A stretch of DNA of 64,000 bases from Dyadobacter sp. CY345 (lineage in GTDB: Bacteria > Bacteroidota > Bacteroidia > Cytophagales > Spirosomataceae). Both the position numbers and the translations under genes were made by a program. Shown here in pieces: positions 1 to 8,999 of the stretch. The stretch covers positions 806,001 through 870,000 of the forward strand of contig NZ_JAKFFS010000001.1 of NCBI RefSeq assembly GCF_021502725.1, written 5' to 3'. Numbering within the stretch: position 1 is the first letter of the stretch; each line of letters opens with the position of its first letter. The notes beneath the pieces were generated by a model. It was not told the DNA's origin. It searched no databases and saw only the letters and a list, made by a program, of their open reading frames with translations.

Positions 1-1146
1 GGCTCTTCCATCGGCGTTGCGATTGTAAAAGAAGATTCTCTGGAGGCATTCGTGTCGGCGGTTAACCAGTGTTTTTTTCAGGTTGAGCTAGAAAGCAAAA
101 CGTGGAAAGCACTTGATGCTGCCGGAAAACATGCGTATGTTCAGCGCATAGCCAACCTGGACGAAGGGATCGGATTTCCACTGGTTGTTAATGCGGATAA
201 AACTGTTTACCATCCGGCCGCCCTTTTAGAGTTACTTAACAATATGTTTGTCGTTCAGGATGATGTTATTGTTTTGAGCAGTGCAAATGCAGAAGATCAG
301 GTTTTGCTCGAAGAGTTTATCGGAGGACAGGAATTTTCATGTGGCTGCATACAATTTGATAATGGCAAGCCGCTTGCATTGCCGCCGAGTGAGGTGATTA
401 AAATGGTTGACGTTTTCGATTTTAATGCAAAATATAAACCGGGAGCTAGCCGTAAAAGAATTCCGGTCGATGCTTCTCTTGAAAAAAATCAGGAAATTCA
501 GAAAGTTATAGCGGAGGTATTCCAGCAACTTGGCATCACCGTTTGCGTGCGTATTGACGGATTTTTGACGCCTGGCGGAACCATCGTCCTGCACGATCCG
601 AACACAATTCCGGGTATGTCGCCAACTTCATTTATTTTTAAACAAATGGCTGAAATCGGTTTGAGTGTAACACAGGCTCTAACCTATTTTATCCGTCAAT
701 CCATTCGTGAGAGAATTCGTTTAGGAAAAGATACATGGACTCTGCGGCATTTGCTCGAAGGGCTCGATGCGAAAATTACCACAGCTAAAAATGTTGTGAA
801 ACCGGTCAAAGGAATATTATTTGATGCTTCCGACGAACATTATGCATTGGCCAGACAAACTTATGGTCGCCTGAACGCGGAGGGTATTTACAAGCCGGTT
901 CCCGTTTTGCATGGCACCGACGGTAAGTATTATCAGTTGCCTAACCCGTTTATGTTCAAGGAATATATCGTCGATGTTGAAGGATTGATCACACAGGGCA
1001 GACATCCTTTATTGACTGAAACCGCAGAAAAAGCGAAGTCGATAACTGATTTTTTTGCTGGTGAAATTGATGCCGAAATACGTGTTTTTAATGACATAGA
1101 ATCCATAGAATTAATTGAGGATTGGACGGTTATTAAAATCGATTAA
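1..1146 (+). CDS. D-alanine-D-alanine ligase-like ATP-grasp protein (5' end outside window)
   Basis: The frame is open from base 1, so the true start lies upstream; the GTG at 52 is internal. The visible 381 residues begin with GSSIGV, the glycine loop of the Ddl ATP-grasp fold. They then carry EEFIGGQEFS and a metal/substrate block with an RxD pair followed by DPNTIPGM and a serine (about bases 550-630). In Ddl enzymes the block normally reads E-x-N-T-x-P-G, so the first metal-binding Glu is Asp here. After the ATP-grasp domain, about 120 further residues (from about base 800) resemble the N-terminal lobe of a second Ddl unit: ILF, then a hydrophilic loop, then PVPVLHGTDGKYYQLP. This ends without a second ATP-grasp domain. 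Known Ddl proteins join two D-alanines in the cytoplasm for peptidoglycan. Whether this variant does so is uncertain. A strong terminator follows directly. Confidence 0.75.
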   Translation, partial: GSSIGVAIVKEDSLEAFVSAVNQCFFQVELESKTWKALDAAGKHAYVQRIANLDEGIGFPLVVNADKTVYHPAALLELLNNMFVVQDDVIVLSSANAEDQVLLEEFIGGQEFSCGCIQFDNGKPLALPPSEVIKMVDVFDFNAKYKPGASRKRIPVDASLEKNQEIQKVIAEVFQQLGITVCVRIDGFLTPGGTIVLHDPNTIPGMSPTSFIFKQMAEIGLSVTQALTYFIRQSIRERIRLGKDTWTLRHLLEGLDAKITTAKNVVKPVKGILFDASDEHYALARQTYGRLNAEGIYKPVPVLHGTDGKYYQLPNPFMFKEYIVDVEGLITQGRHPLLTETAEKAKSITDFFAGEIDAEIRVFNDIESIELIEDWTVIKID

Positions 1147-1171
1147 GAATATTTTTCACATTTTTAAGGAC

Positions 1172-1200
1172 AAAAAAGAGCTTGACACAAGCTCTTTTTT
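1172..1200 (+). terminator. Rho-independent terminator after the Ddl-like gene
   Basis: A perfect 12-bp stem (1172-1183 with 1189-1200) encloses a 5-nt loop. It has an A-rich 5' arm and a T6 run at its 3' end, 25 nt after the stop codon. Confidence 0.9.
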
Positions 1201-1304
1201 AGTAAATTTCAATTTCTACACATTTCCTATGCTTTAAAGAAGCTTATATTTAGGATTTGTGAATTTCATATTGAATTTTTTGACCCAGATAATTTGACAG
1301 ACCA

Positions 1305-3995
1305 ATGGCAAATGGCGCAGAGAAAGTAAGATTAAGCCTACAAAAAGAAAACAAAGGTTGGAAAAAATGGGGCCCATATCTGTCTGAGCGTCAGTGGGGT
1401 ACTGTGCGTGAGGATTATAGCGGAAATGGTGATGCCTGGAATTATATAACCCACGAGATGGCTTTATCCAAAACATATCGCTGGGGAGAAGATGGAATTG
1501 GGGGCTTTTCCGATAACAAACAGCACATCTGTCTCTCCTTCGCATTCTGGAACCATAACGATAAATTTCTAAAAGAGCGGATTTTCGGATTAACAAACCG
1601 CGAGTCTAACCATGGCGAGGATGTGAAGGAAATGTACTACTATCTAGATAGTACGCCGACGCATTCGTATACCAAAATGCTCTACAAATATCCTCAGCAG
1701 CAATTTCCTTATGACAAACTTCGTCAGGAAAATGGCAAAAGAGGTAAAGAGGATCCGGAGTATGAAATTATGGACACGGGTGTGTTCGATAACAATGAAT
1801 ACTTCGACATTTTCATAGAGCACGCTAAGGCGGATGAGGAAGACATCATGATGAAAGTCACGATCCATAACCGCGGTCCGAAAGATGCACCGATCACCGT
1901 GCTGCCAACGATTATGTTCAGGAATACCTGGTCGTGGGGATATGAAGCGTTCAACTACAAACCGATGATGAACGGAATTTCAAACCGTCTGATTGAGGTT
2001 ACGCATCGTAAACATGGAAAATATAATCTTTATCTGGACGGTGCAGATGAGCTCCTTTTCTGTGAGAACGAATCGAATCTGAAAAAGCTCTATGGAACAG
2101 CCAATAATACGGCCTATCCAAAAGACGGAATCAATGATTATATCGTCAGCGGAGGAAAATCTACGACTGTAAATCCGAATAATATTGGCACAAAGGCGTC
2201 CGGGAAATTTACAAGAACCATCAAAGCTGGTGAGAGTATCACGCTTCGGATGCGTTATGTAAATCACTCCATTTCCGAGCCTTTTGGTGGATTTGAAGAC
2301 CTTTTCAGCAAAAGAATCCGTGAGGCAGATGATTTTTATGATGATATACAGAAAGATGTAGCCGATGCAGATCTGCGTTCCATTCAGCGTCAGGCCTATG
2401 CCGGGATGTTATGGAGTAAGCAGTTTTACTACTACAATGTGTATGAGTGGCTGAAAGGTGATCCTGCGCAACCGGAACCAAATCAGGGACGAAAGTGGGG
2501 ACGAAATTCCGGTTGGAAACATTTGTATTCAGCAAACATTATCTCAATGCCGGATAAGTGGGAATATCCCTGGTTTGCTGCCTGGGACCTTGCTTTTCAC
2601 TGCGTGCCACTTGCCCGGGTTGATGCCGATTTTGCCAAACGGCAACTTGAAATATTACTTCGAGAATATTACATGCACCCGAACGGCCAGATTCCGGCTT
2701 ATGAATGGAACTTCTCAGACGTAAATCCACCGGTTCATGGCTGGGCAACCTGGAAAGTCTATGAGATTGACCGTGAACAAAATAACGGTGTCGGTGATAT
2801 TGAATTCCTTGAAAAAATATTCCACAAACTTCTTCTGAACTTTACCTGGTGGGTAAATCAAAAGGATGATACCGGAAATAATATTTTCAGCGGAGGTTTC
2901 CTTGGACTTGATAATATTGGTGTATTTGACCGGTCAACACCGATGCCTTTTGGTGGGAAATTGCAGCAGGCTGATGCAACTGGCTGGATGGCGATGTATA
3001 CGTTGAATATGCTCCGAATTTCAGTTGAAATCGCCTTGGCTCATCCCGTTTACCAGGATATGGCCTCGAAGTTTTTCGAACACTTTCTGCATATTGCCGG
3101 TGCGATGGAGTCTATTGGTGGTAAAAATTCGTCGATCAGTTTGTGGGATGAAGAGGATCAGTTTTATTACGACGTAATCCATATCCCGAACGGACAAAGC
3201 ATATTGCTGAAAGTTCGCTCAATTGTAGGATTGATACCGCTTTTTGCAGTGGAAATTCTTGACCCGCAGAACCTTGACAAAATGCCGGTTTTCAAACGCC
3301 GCGTTGAGTGGGTTTTAGCCAACAGACCTGATCTTGCCCGTTTGATATCGCGTTGGTTTGAATCAGGAAAAGGAGAAAATAGATTGCTTTCGATCCTGCG
3401 TGGTCACCGGATGAAGATGATCATGAAACGAATGCTGGACGAAAATGAATTTTTGTCAGATTTCGGTGTTCGTGCGCTTTCTAAATATCATAAAGAAAAT
3501 CCTTATAAATTTTATATCAACGGTGAAGTTTTGCAGGTAGATTATACGCCGGCAGAAGCTTTGACCGATATCATGGGCGGAAATTCCAACTGGCGTGGCC
3601 CGATCTGGTTCCCGTTGAATTATCTGATCTTTGATTCACTGATGAAATTTCACGCCTATTATGGTGAGGATTTCCAGATAGAATATCCGACAAATTCCGG
3701 AAATCTGGTTACTATTAAAGATGCAGCAATGGCCATTGCCAATCGGTTGATCAATATCTTTAAAAAGGACGCGGACGGAAGACGGGCATTCAACGGCAAC
3801 GATGAAAAAAGTCAGACAGATCCACATTTCAGTGATCATATTTTATTTTATGAATATTTCCACGGAGACAACGGGAGAGGCTGTGGCGCCAATCATCAGA
3901 CAGGTTGGACAGGTCTTGTAGCTGAGCTTATTTTGAAAACTTCGCAGGAAAAAATGAAGGAATTAGCAAAAGAAGAAGTGCCGCTAAGTAAGTAA
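1305..3995 (+). CDS. GH63-type glucosidase
   Basis: This 896-residue protein has the hallmarks of glycoside hydrolase family 63 (processing alpha-glucosidase I-like, MGH1-like (alpha/alpha)6 barrel). These include RQWGTVREDYS and a THEMA segment near the N-terminus, AWDLAFHCVPLA and PNGQIPAYEWNFSD in the barrel, and a C-terminal YFHGDNGRGCGANHQTGW block. Family members hydrolyse alpha-glucosidic bonds in oligosaccharides or glycosylglycerate/mannosylglycerate-like compounds; the substrate cannot be chosen here. There is no signal peptide, so a cytoplasmic location is likely. The ATG at 1305 gives the usual N-terminal start. It lies between two terminator-like hairpins and is followed by a phosphohexomutase, suggesting a role in glucose or storage-glucan metabolism. 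The assignment to a GH63-like family is firm; the specificity is unknown. Confidence 0.85.
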   Translation: MANGAEKVRLSLQKENKGWKKWGPYLSERQWGTVREDYSGNGDAWNYITHEMALSKTYRWGEDGIGGFSDNKQHICLSFAFWNHNDKFLKERIFGLTNRESNHGEDVKEMYYYLDSTPTHSYTKMLYKYPQQQFPYDKLRQENGKRGKEDPEYEIMDTGVFDNNEYFDIFIEHAKADEEDIMMKVTIHNRGPKDAPITVLPTIMFRNTWSWGYEAFNYKPMMNGISNRLIEVTHRKHGKYNLYLDGADELLFCENESNLKKLYGTANNTAYPKDGINDYIVSGGKSTTVNPNNIGTKASGKFTRTIKAGESITLRMRYVNHSISEPFGGFEDLFSKRIREADDFYDDIQKDVADADLRSIQRQAYAGMLWSKQFYYYNVYEWLKGDPAQPEPNQGRKWGRNSGWKHLYSANIISMPDKWEYPWFAAWDLAFHCVPLARVDADFAKRQLEILLREYYMHPNGQIPAYEWNFSDVNPPVHGWATWKVYEIDREQNNGVGDIEFLEKIFHKLLLNFTWWVNQKDDTGNNIFSGGFLGLDNIGVFDRSTPMPFGGKLQQADATGWMAMYTLNMLRISVEIALAHPVYQDMASKFFEHFLHIAGAMESIGGKNSSISLWDEEDQFYYDVIHIPNGQSILLKVRSIVGLIPLFAVEILDPQNLDKMPVFKRRVEWVLANRPDLARLISRWFESGKGENRLLSILRGHRMKMIMKRMLDENEFLSDFGVRALSKYHKENPYKFYINGEVLQVDYTPAEALTDIMGGNSNWRGPIWFPLNYLIFDSLMKFHAYYGEDFQIEYPTNSGNLVTIKDAAMAIANRLINIFKKDADGRRAFNGNDEKSQTDPHFSDHILFYEYFHGDNGRGCGANHQTGWTGLVAELILKTSQEKMKELAKEEVPLSK

Positions 3996-4049
3996 TTCCG
4001 GCATATTTTTACTTTTATGAGATAATACTCAACCGAGAACGATATTTTT

Positions 4050-4100
4050 AGTCTTTTTATAATCAAAACCAGTAATATGAGTTTTGATTATAAAAAGACT
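4050..4100. terminator. 20-bp perfect inverted repeat, probable terminator
   Basis: The arms 4050-4069 and 4081-4100 are perfectly complementary over 20 bp, with an 11-nt loop and TTATTTTT following. The stem is AT-rich and unusually long. It lies 55 nt after the GH63 stop and 47 nt before the mutase start. Confidence 0.75.
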
Positions 4101-4147
4101 TATTTTTAAAAAATTAACTGTTTCAGAAAACAATCTTTTAATTAATT

Positions 4148-5911
4148 ATGACCGCACAATTAGATCCTAATGTTTTGGCCAAAGTGAATACGTGGCTTAA
4201 CGGCGATTACGATATCGACACAAAACAGTCGATTCAGCAATTGATTGACGAAGAGAATGATACTGAACTTACCGACGCATTTTATAAGGATCTTGAATTT
4301 GGAACTGGTGGTTTACGTGGATTAATTGGTGTAGGCTCAAACCGGATGAACCGGTATACGGTCGGAACTGCAACGCAGGGTCTGGCAAATTATCTTAACA
4401 AAGCTTTTCCAGATCAGGAAATTAAAGTGGCAATTGCCTACGACAGCCGTATAAAATCGGATGAGTTTTCTCAGATCATTGCGGATATATTTTCCGCTAG
4501 CGGGATAACAGTATACCTTTTTGAAGCGCTTCGCCCGACACCTGAACTTTCTTTCGCAATTCGTCAACTAGGTTGCCAGAGTGGAGTTGTGGTAACTGCT
4601 TCTCATAATCCAAAAGAATATAACGGGTATAAAGCTTACTGGAACGATGGTTCTCAGGTTGTTGCGCCGCATGACTCCAATATAATTGTCGAGGTTAACG
4701 CTATCAAATCGATTGACGATATCAAATTTGAAGGTGATCCTTCAAAAATTATCAAAATCGGAGCGGATATCGATGAAAAATATCTTGATCATATTCTTTC
4801 ACTTTCGATCTCGAAAGATGCGATTGCACGTCAGAAAGATCTTAAAATTGTATATACTCCTTTGCACGGAACAGGCGTAACGCTAGTACCGCCGTTATTG
4901 GAGAAAATGGGTTTTGAGTCTGTAACAGTTATTGAAGAACAGGCTGAACCAAATGGTAACGGCCAGTTTCCAACGGTGGTTTACCCAAATCCTGAGGAAA
5001 GTGAAGCCATGTCTATGGCGGTAAACAAAGCGAAGGAAATCGATGCTGATCTTGTTTTAGGAACCGATCCTGATGCGGACAGAGTGGGTATCGCTGCGAA
5101 AAACCATCATGGGGAAATTCAGCTTTTGAATGGTAATCAGACTGCAAGTGTTTTAATTTATTATTTGCTGAATGCCTGGAAGGATGCTGGAAAATTGACT
5201 GGAACTCAGTTTGTCTGCAAGACAATTGTGACGACGGATCTTATCGATAAAATGGCCGCGTCCTACGACGTGAAATGTTATAATACCCTAACCGGTTTCA
5301 AATATATCGCTCAGGTAATTCGTGAAAAGGAAGGTATCGAGCAGTTTATTGGTGGTGGTGAGGAAAGTTATGGTTATCTGATCGGAGATGCTGTTCGTGA
5401 TAAGGATGCAATTGCCTCCTGCGCCATGATCGCTGAGTTAACGGCTTATGCGAAAGACAAAGGTTTGAGCCTTTTTGATATGTTGATTGAAATTTACAAG
5501 AAGTTTGGATTCTATTATGAAGGACTTATTTCATTAACGAAAAAAGGTAAAACCGGTGCGGAGGAAATTCAGCAAATGATGGCAGACTTCCGTGCTAACC
5601 CGCCAAAAACATTGGCTGGTTCAGACGTTATCCGCATGGATGACTATAAAGCTTTGACCACAACTGATTTCACTACGGGAACTACGACTTCAATTCCTTC
5701 CGGGGAAATGGGTATCGAATCGTCAAACGTATTGCAATTCTTTACTGTTGACGGTACCAAATTCACTTGTCGTCCATCAGGAACTGAGCCGAAAATTAAA
5801 TTCTACGTAGGCGTTCGTGCTGAGCTTGAAGGCAAAGACGAATTTGACAGCGTGTATGCAGGATTGAAAGACAAGGTAAAAGCAATTGGTGAAGAGTTAG
5901 GATTGAAATAA
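4148..5911 (+). CDS. Phosphoglucomutase/phosphomannomutase (alpha-D-phosphohexomutase)
   Basis: The 587-residue protein has all four active-site signatures of the alpha-D-phosphohexomutase family. These are the phosphoserine loop TASHNP (catalytic Ser about residue 152), the Mg loop DPDADR (about 307-312), the sugar-specificity loop GGGEESYG (EES about 405-407) and the phosphate-binding loop RPSGTEPK (about 542-549). The enzyme interconverts glucose-1-phosphate and glucose-6-phosphate, or the mannose equivalents, in the cytoplasm. The GEES loop and the length of about 580 residues match the PgcA/PGM2-like branch more than short AlgC types. It follows the GH63 gene, which could feed it glucose. 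It has its own downstream terminator. Confidence 0.93.
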   Translation: MTAQLDPNVLAKVNTWLNGDYDIDTKQSIQQLIDEENDTELTDAFYKDLEFGTGGLRGLIGVGSNRMNRYTVGTATQGLANYLNKAFPDQEIKVAIAYDSRIKSDEFSQIIADIFSASGITVYLFEALRPTPELSFAIRQLGCQSGVVVTASHNPKEYNGYKAYWNDGSQVVAPHDSNIIVEVNAIKSIDDIKFEGDPSKIIKIGADIDEKYLDHILSLSISKDAIARQKDLKIVYTPLHGTGVTLVPPLLEKMGFESVTVIEEQAEPNGNGQFPTVVYPNPEESEAMSMAVNKAKEIDADLVLGTDPDADRVGIAAKNHHGEIQLLNGNQTASVLIYYLLNAWKDAGKLTGTQFVCKTIVTTDLIDKMAASYDVKCYNTLTGFKYIAQVIREKEGIEQFIGGGEESYGYLIGDAVRDKDAIASCAMIAELTAYAKDKGLSLFDMLIEIYKKFGFYYEGLISLTKKGKTGAEEIQQMMADFRANPPKTLAGSDVIRMDDYKALTTTDFTTGTTTSIPSGEMGIESSNVLQFFTVDGTKFTCRPSGTEPKIKFYVGVRAELEGKDEFDSVYAGLKDKVKAIGEELGLK

Positions 5912-5933
5912 TTCCTGAATAAGATTGGAATGG

Positions 5934-5961
5934 GAGCTGTCATTTTTGGCAGCTCTTTTTT
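5934..5961 (+). terminator. Terminator after the phosphohexomutase gene
   Basis: GAGCTG (5934-5939) pairs with CAGCTC (5950-5955), extended inward by T-G and C-G pairs. A T6 run follows. Confidence 0.85.
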
Positions 5962-6070
5962 ATGGCTTATCGTTGATTTTTAAGATGGGTGAAAAAATTT
6001 TACGTGACATGAGATTGCAACATACTTCCAACATTATTGGTATCAGGGTGAAGATTCCAAACTCCTCATT

Positions 6071-6078
6071 TATCTTTG
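6071..6078 (+). promoter_or_regulatory. Promoter -7 element TATCTTTG
   Basis: TATCTTTG matches the Bacteroidota -7 consensus TAnnTTTG. It sits only 3 nt before the ATG at 6082, which argues that translation starts at the next in-frame ATG, 6118. No convincing -33 TTG is seen at the expected distance. Confidence 0.5.
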
Positions 6079-6117
6079 GGAATGAATGCCTCTAACCGCT
6101 TAGTTATCCGCGATATA

Positions 6118-7251
6118 ATGTTTCTTAATCGATTTTTCTTCAAGAGGGTATTTTTGACCTTTTTTATTTTTATCTGTGCAGTATCCGTTTCTTTCTCTCA
6201 ACAAGGCGGTGCAGTTATCCTTACAGGTAAAGTAACAGATGGGAAAACGGGAAGACCGCTTCCATTTGCCAATGTTTTCGTCAATAATTCGACTATCGGA
6301 ACAAACGCTGACGAAAACGGGAATTATAAACTAACCGGACTTACCATTGGAAATATTGAAATGGCGGTGTCGTTTCTGGGTTATGAAACGATTAAGCAAA
6401 CTTTAAGATTTGAGCAGCCGGGTATCAAAACCGTGCAATTCAAATTAATTGAAGGTATGCAGCTGACCGGTGTCACGATTTATTCCAAAAAGAATAAAAA
6501 GCGTGAAAAACATCTGGCAATCATTACCAGAGAATTGCTTGGAAAAACGCCTTTTGCAAAACAATGCAGAATACTCAATCCGGAAGTTTTGAGGATTTCT
6601 CTTGATGATAACCGGCATTTAAGTGCACAAACCACTGCTCCGCTAATCATTGAAAATAATGCATTGGGTTATAAAATTCACCAGGATCTCGACGATTTTG
6701 ATTATTTCGAAGGACGGGTTTTATATGGCGGAAGCACCCGTTTTGAATTGCTTAAACCCAAAGACGAAGCACAGAAAAAATTGTGGCGTGAAAATCAGAA
6801 AATTGCCTACGCCGGTTCGCTGAAACATTTACTTGCCAGTATGGTTGCAGACAGTTTATGGGAGGAAGGATTTAGAGTATACCAGGAAATCCCGGATTCG
6901 ATGCGCATGTTCAGATCGGTCAGAAGTGTAAACGGCTACAACACGATCGCCAATAATATTCACAACCGGATAGAGCCCATCTTAGGTAATCGATTGATCA
7001 AACCGGGAGAATTGATGACGGAACGATTGGTTGTTTCTAAGATGATGCTGGAAGTATTTTATACCAAAAAGAAAGGAAGTTCTCCGTATTCAGATATGCC
7101 TTATGCTTACACGCAAATCAAATTTCCTCAAGGATATTGTGTGATCACGCCGCAAGGCTGGGTGGTTATGCCAATGGGTTTCGAAATTGCGGGTTATCTG
7201 GGAAATGACCGATATTCAACCTTGCTTCCCGCGGACTGGAAACGAAATTAA
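6118..7251 (+). CDS. Secreted protein with carboxypeptidase-regulatory-like domain
   Basis: The ATG at 6118 is chosen because the encoded protein (377 residues) then begins with a positively charged stretch, a hydrophobic core and a likely signal-peptidase site after SFSQ. It also leaves the -7 box outside the gene. Earlier in-frame starts exist at 6076 (TTG) and 6082. After the signal comes a CarboxypepD_reg-like beta-sandwich: LTGKVTDGKTGRPLPFANVF, then GTNADENGNYKL and a SFLGYET end, the same domain that precedes SusC plugs. The remaining roughly 270 residues are a soluble domain with many aromatic and basic residues that I do not recognise by name. It is probably periplasmic or surface-attached; function unknown. 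Confidence 0.75.
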   Translation: MFLNRFFFKRVFLTFFIFICAVSVSFSQQGGAVILTGKVTDGKTGRPLPFANVFVNNSTIGTNADENGNYKLTGLTIGNIEMAVSFLGYETIKQTLRFEQPGIKTVQFKLIEGMQLTGVTIYSKKNKKREKHLAIITRELLGKTPFAKQCRILNPEVLRISLDDNRHLSAQTTAPLIIENNALGYKIHQDLDDFDYFEGRVLYGGSTRFELLKPKDEAQKKLWRENQKIAYAGSLKHLLASMVADSLWEEGFRVYQEIPDSMRMFRSVRSVNGYNTIANNIHNRIEPILGNRLIKPGELMTERLVVSKMMLEVFYTKKKGSSPYSDMPYAYTQIKFPQGYCVITPQGWVVMPMGFEIAGYLGNDRYSTLLPADWKRN

Positions 7252-7256
7252 TGATC

Positions 7257-7409
7257 AATTGTTAATGATTAATTGTTAATTATCAATGTTGGCTGACTTA
7301 AAAGGTTGTTTCGATGTTAATTAACGGGAGTAATTGTCAATTAATCAATAATCATTAACAATTAATCACTAATAATTAACCATTAATAATTAACCATTAA
7401 TAATTATTC
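7257..7409. repeat. AT-rich intergenic repeats between convergent genes
   Basis: This spacer is almost pure A+T. It holds a 14-bp inverted repeat (7257-7270 with 7350-7363) and three tandem copies of a 14-bp unit of the form ATTAATAATTAACC (7368-7381, 7382-7395, 7396-7409). The last copy runs over the stop codon of the minus-strand gene. It may act as a bidirectional terminator, or be a simple-sequence expansion. Confidence 0.8.
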
Positions 7410-8924
7410 CTTCACCAGTAAAACAAAGGGTAGATAGAGATTCCAGTTGGGTTTGAAATTGTCCTGATTTAAAAAACCTTTGGAATAATTTCCGAGGACG
7501 ATATCCGTATCGCCATCTCCGTCAAAATCCTCCGCGTCCATACAAATCCAACGTCCGGAATTGCTGATCGGGAGCGCGTGTGGAATAAAATTCGGGAATT
7601 TAATCTTATTATTTTGTTCGAAATATAGAAAACTTCCGGATGGATTATGTTGAAAATCTGCAAAGAACGCAATAGTGGCCAGGTCAATATCGCCGTCCTG
7701 ATCAAAATCTTTGGCAATTACTTTTGTCGCGCCATGAATAGGGTAGAAGTAGGCCTGTTCAAAATTCAACTTACCTCCTTTTAGATCACCTCTGTTAAGA
7801 AATATGTATAGTCCATGATATGGTTTTAGAATTCTCGAATAATCGCTGTTGTCGCCTGCGGTGTAAATAATATCCTGTTTTCCATCCTTATTGATGTCGG
7901 CTAATTGGAAGCTGCTGGAACCGTAAACAGGCGGAAACCTTAATATATTCTCTGAACTGAATCCACCCTTTTTATCATTTAAAAAAATCCATATCCCTTC
8001 GCCTGCATGCGCAAATAAGGCCATAATATCCGGCCAGCCATCTTCGTTAAAATCCCTTGTTATTGCCTGAGTCGCACCTGCAACCTCCCGGATCGGAATT
8101 TTCTCAAATGTTTTATCTGATAACTGTTTGACAAGATAAAGTCCGCCTTTGTTGTGTCCAAAGCCACAAACGACATAATCGGCTAATCCGTCTTTGTTAA
8201 AATCGGTACTTGTGGTGGAGATTGGGCGAATAAAACCGGAAGAAATGATTTCATCTCCGCCATTGCTATCGGTTTGAAATAAAGCACCGCTCGGAGAATC
8301 ATAAGCCTTCATCTCACCAATCAGCGTTAAGACCTTATTATTTTCTGCAAAAGAAATATCAACAGCTGGGGAAGAAAGTTTGGTAGAAAAGGAAGATTTT
8401 AAATTCTTATCCCATCTTATCAGATCAGGATTTTCGGCGCTGCTTGTGTATATCGCATGCTCTGATTTGTTGATTGCAACCAAAGTTGTGGTCGCGAGTT
8501 TTGAAGTGTCTGAATTTGGTATTTTTAATGTAAATCCTGCCCAGTCGGATATCGCCGCAACAGGAGGTTTCACTTGCGAGACTGATACAGGAGCAAGGGA
8601 GTCATAAAAGGCAATGATTTTCAGCCAGTCACTGTGCGATATGGTAGATTTTTCATTTTGGAAATATTTGTTTCCCTGCCATACTTCCAGGCCCAATTGT
8701 TTCGCCATCGCGGGCAAAACCTGATTCTTCCATGTATCCTTATCAAGCAATTCCGGCTCGACAGGTAGGTGGCAGCTGCTGCAATATTTTTCTGCCAGTT
8801 TTTTACCTTCCAGCATTTCTCCGGTTAATTCACGTGCTCCCTTCTCACTTTTAGAATCGCAACCGACCAAAATACCACAAAAGAAGAATGTCAGGCAAGG
8901 AAAAAGCAGTAATCTCAGGCGCAT
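7404..8924 (-). CDS. FG-GAP beta-propeller lipoprotein with N-terminal cytochrome c motif (copy 1)
   Basis: Starting at the ATG at 8924 gives a 506-residue protein with a lipoprotein signal (LVGC, Cys22). The earlier ATG at 8954 would overlap the susD terminator. A CSSCH haem-c motif follows at residues 48-52, with a conserved Met about 20 residues later in LPAMAKQLG, a possible axial ligand. The rest is an FG-GAP/VCBS propeller with at least five calcium loops of the DxDxDGxxD type (DFNKDGLAD, DFNEDGWPD, DINKDGKQD, DFDQDGDID, DFDGDGDTD). It is probably tethered at the cell surface or in the periplasm. It is last in the sigma-FecR-SusC-SusD series and has a clear paralogue at 16607-18142. The role is unknown; redox-linked substrate binding is an inference. 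Confidence 0.85.
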   Translation of the reverse strand: MRLRLLLFPCLTFFFCGILVGCDSKSEKGARELTGEMLEGKKLAEKYCSSCHLPVEPELLDKDTWKNQVLPAMAKQLGLEVWQGNKYFQNEKSTISHSDWLKIIAFYDSLAPVSVSQVKPPVAAISDWAGFTLKIPNSDTSKLATTTLVAINKSEHAIYTSSAENPDLIRWDKNLKSSFSTKLSSPAVDISFAENNKVLTLIGEMKAYDSPSGALFQTDSNGGDEIISSGFIRPISTTSTDFNKDGLADYVVCGFGHNKGGLYLVKQLSDKTFEKIPIREVAGATQAITRDFNEDGWPDIMALFAHAGEGIWIFLNDKKGGFSSENILRFPPVYGSSSFQLADINKDGKQDIIYTAGDNSDYSRILKPYHGLYIFLNRGDLKGGKLNFEQAYFYPIHGATKVIAKDFDQDGDIDLATIAFFADFQHNPSGSFLYFEQNNKIKFPNFIPHALPISNSGRWICMDAEDFDGDGDTDIVLGNYSKGFLNQDNFKPNWNLYLPFVLLVKE

Positions 8925-8951
8925 TGGAAGAAATATTTTTTCAAGTATAAA

Positions 8952-8980
8952 CAAAAAGAGGCAGTCGTGAAACCGCCCCT
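8952..8980 (-). terminator. Terminator after susD copy 1
   Basis: Read on the minus strand, a 9-bp stem with two G-U pairs (8972-8980 with 8957-8965) and a 6-nt loop is followed by T5. It lies 20 nt past the SusD stop, so the FG-GAP gene is read by partial read-through or by its own promoter. Confidence 0.7.
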
Positions 8981-8999
8981 TCTTGATGATTAAAATTGG

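Noticed and set aside
6076..6117. Earlier starts (TTG 6076, ATG 6082) for the regulatory-domain protein
   Set aside because: They overlap or abut the promoter -7 box and put 12-14 residues before the signal peptide.
8925..8954. Upstream ATG of FG-GAP lipoprotein copy 1
   Set aside because: It overlaps the susD terminator stem region and weakens the lipoprotein signal; the ATG at 8924 fits better.
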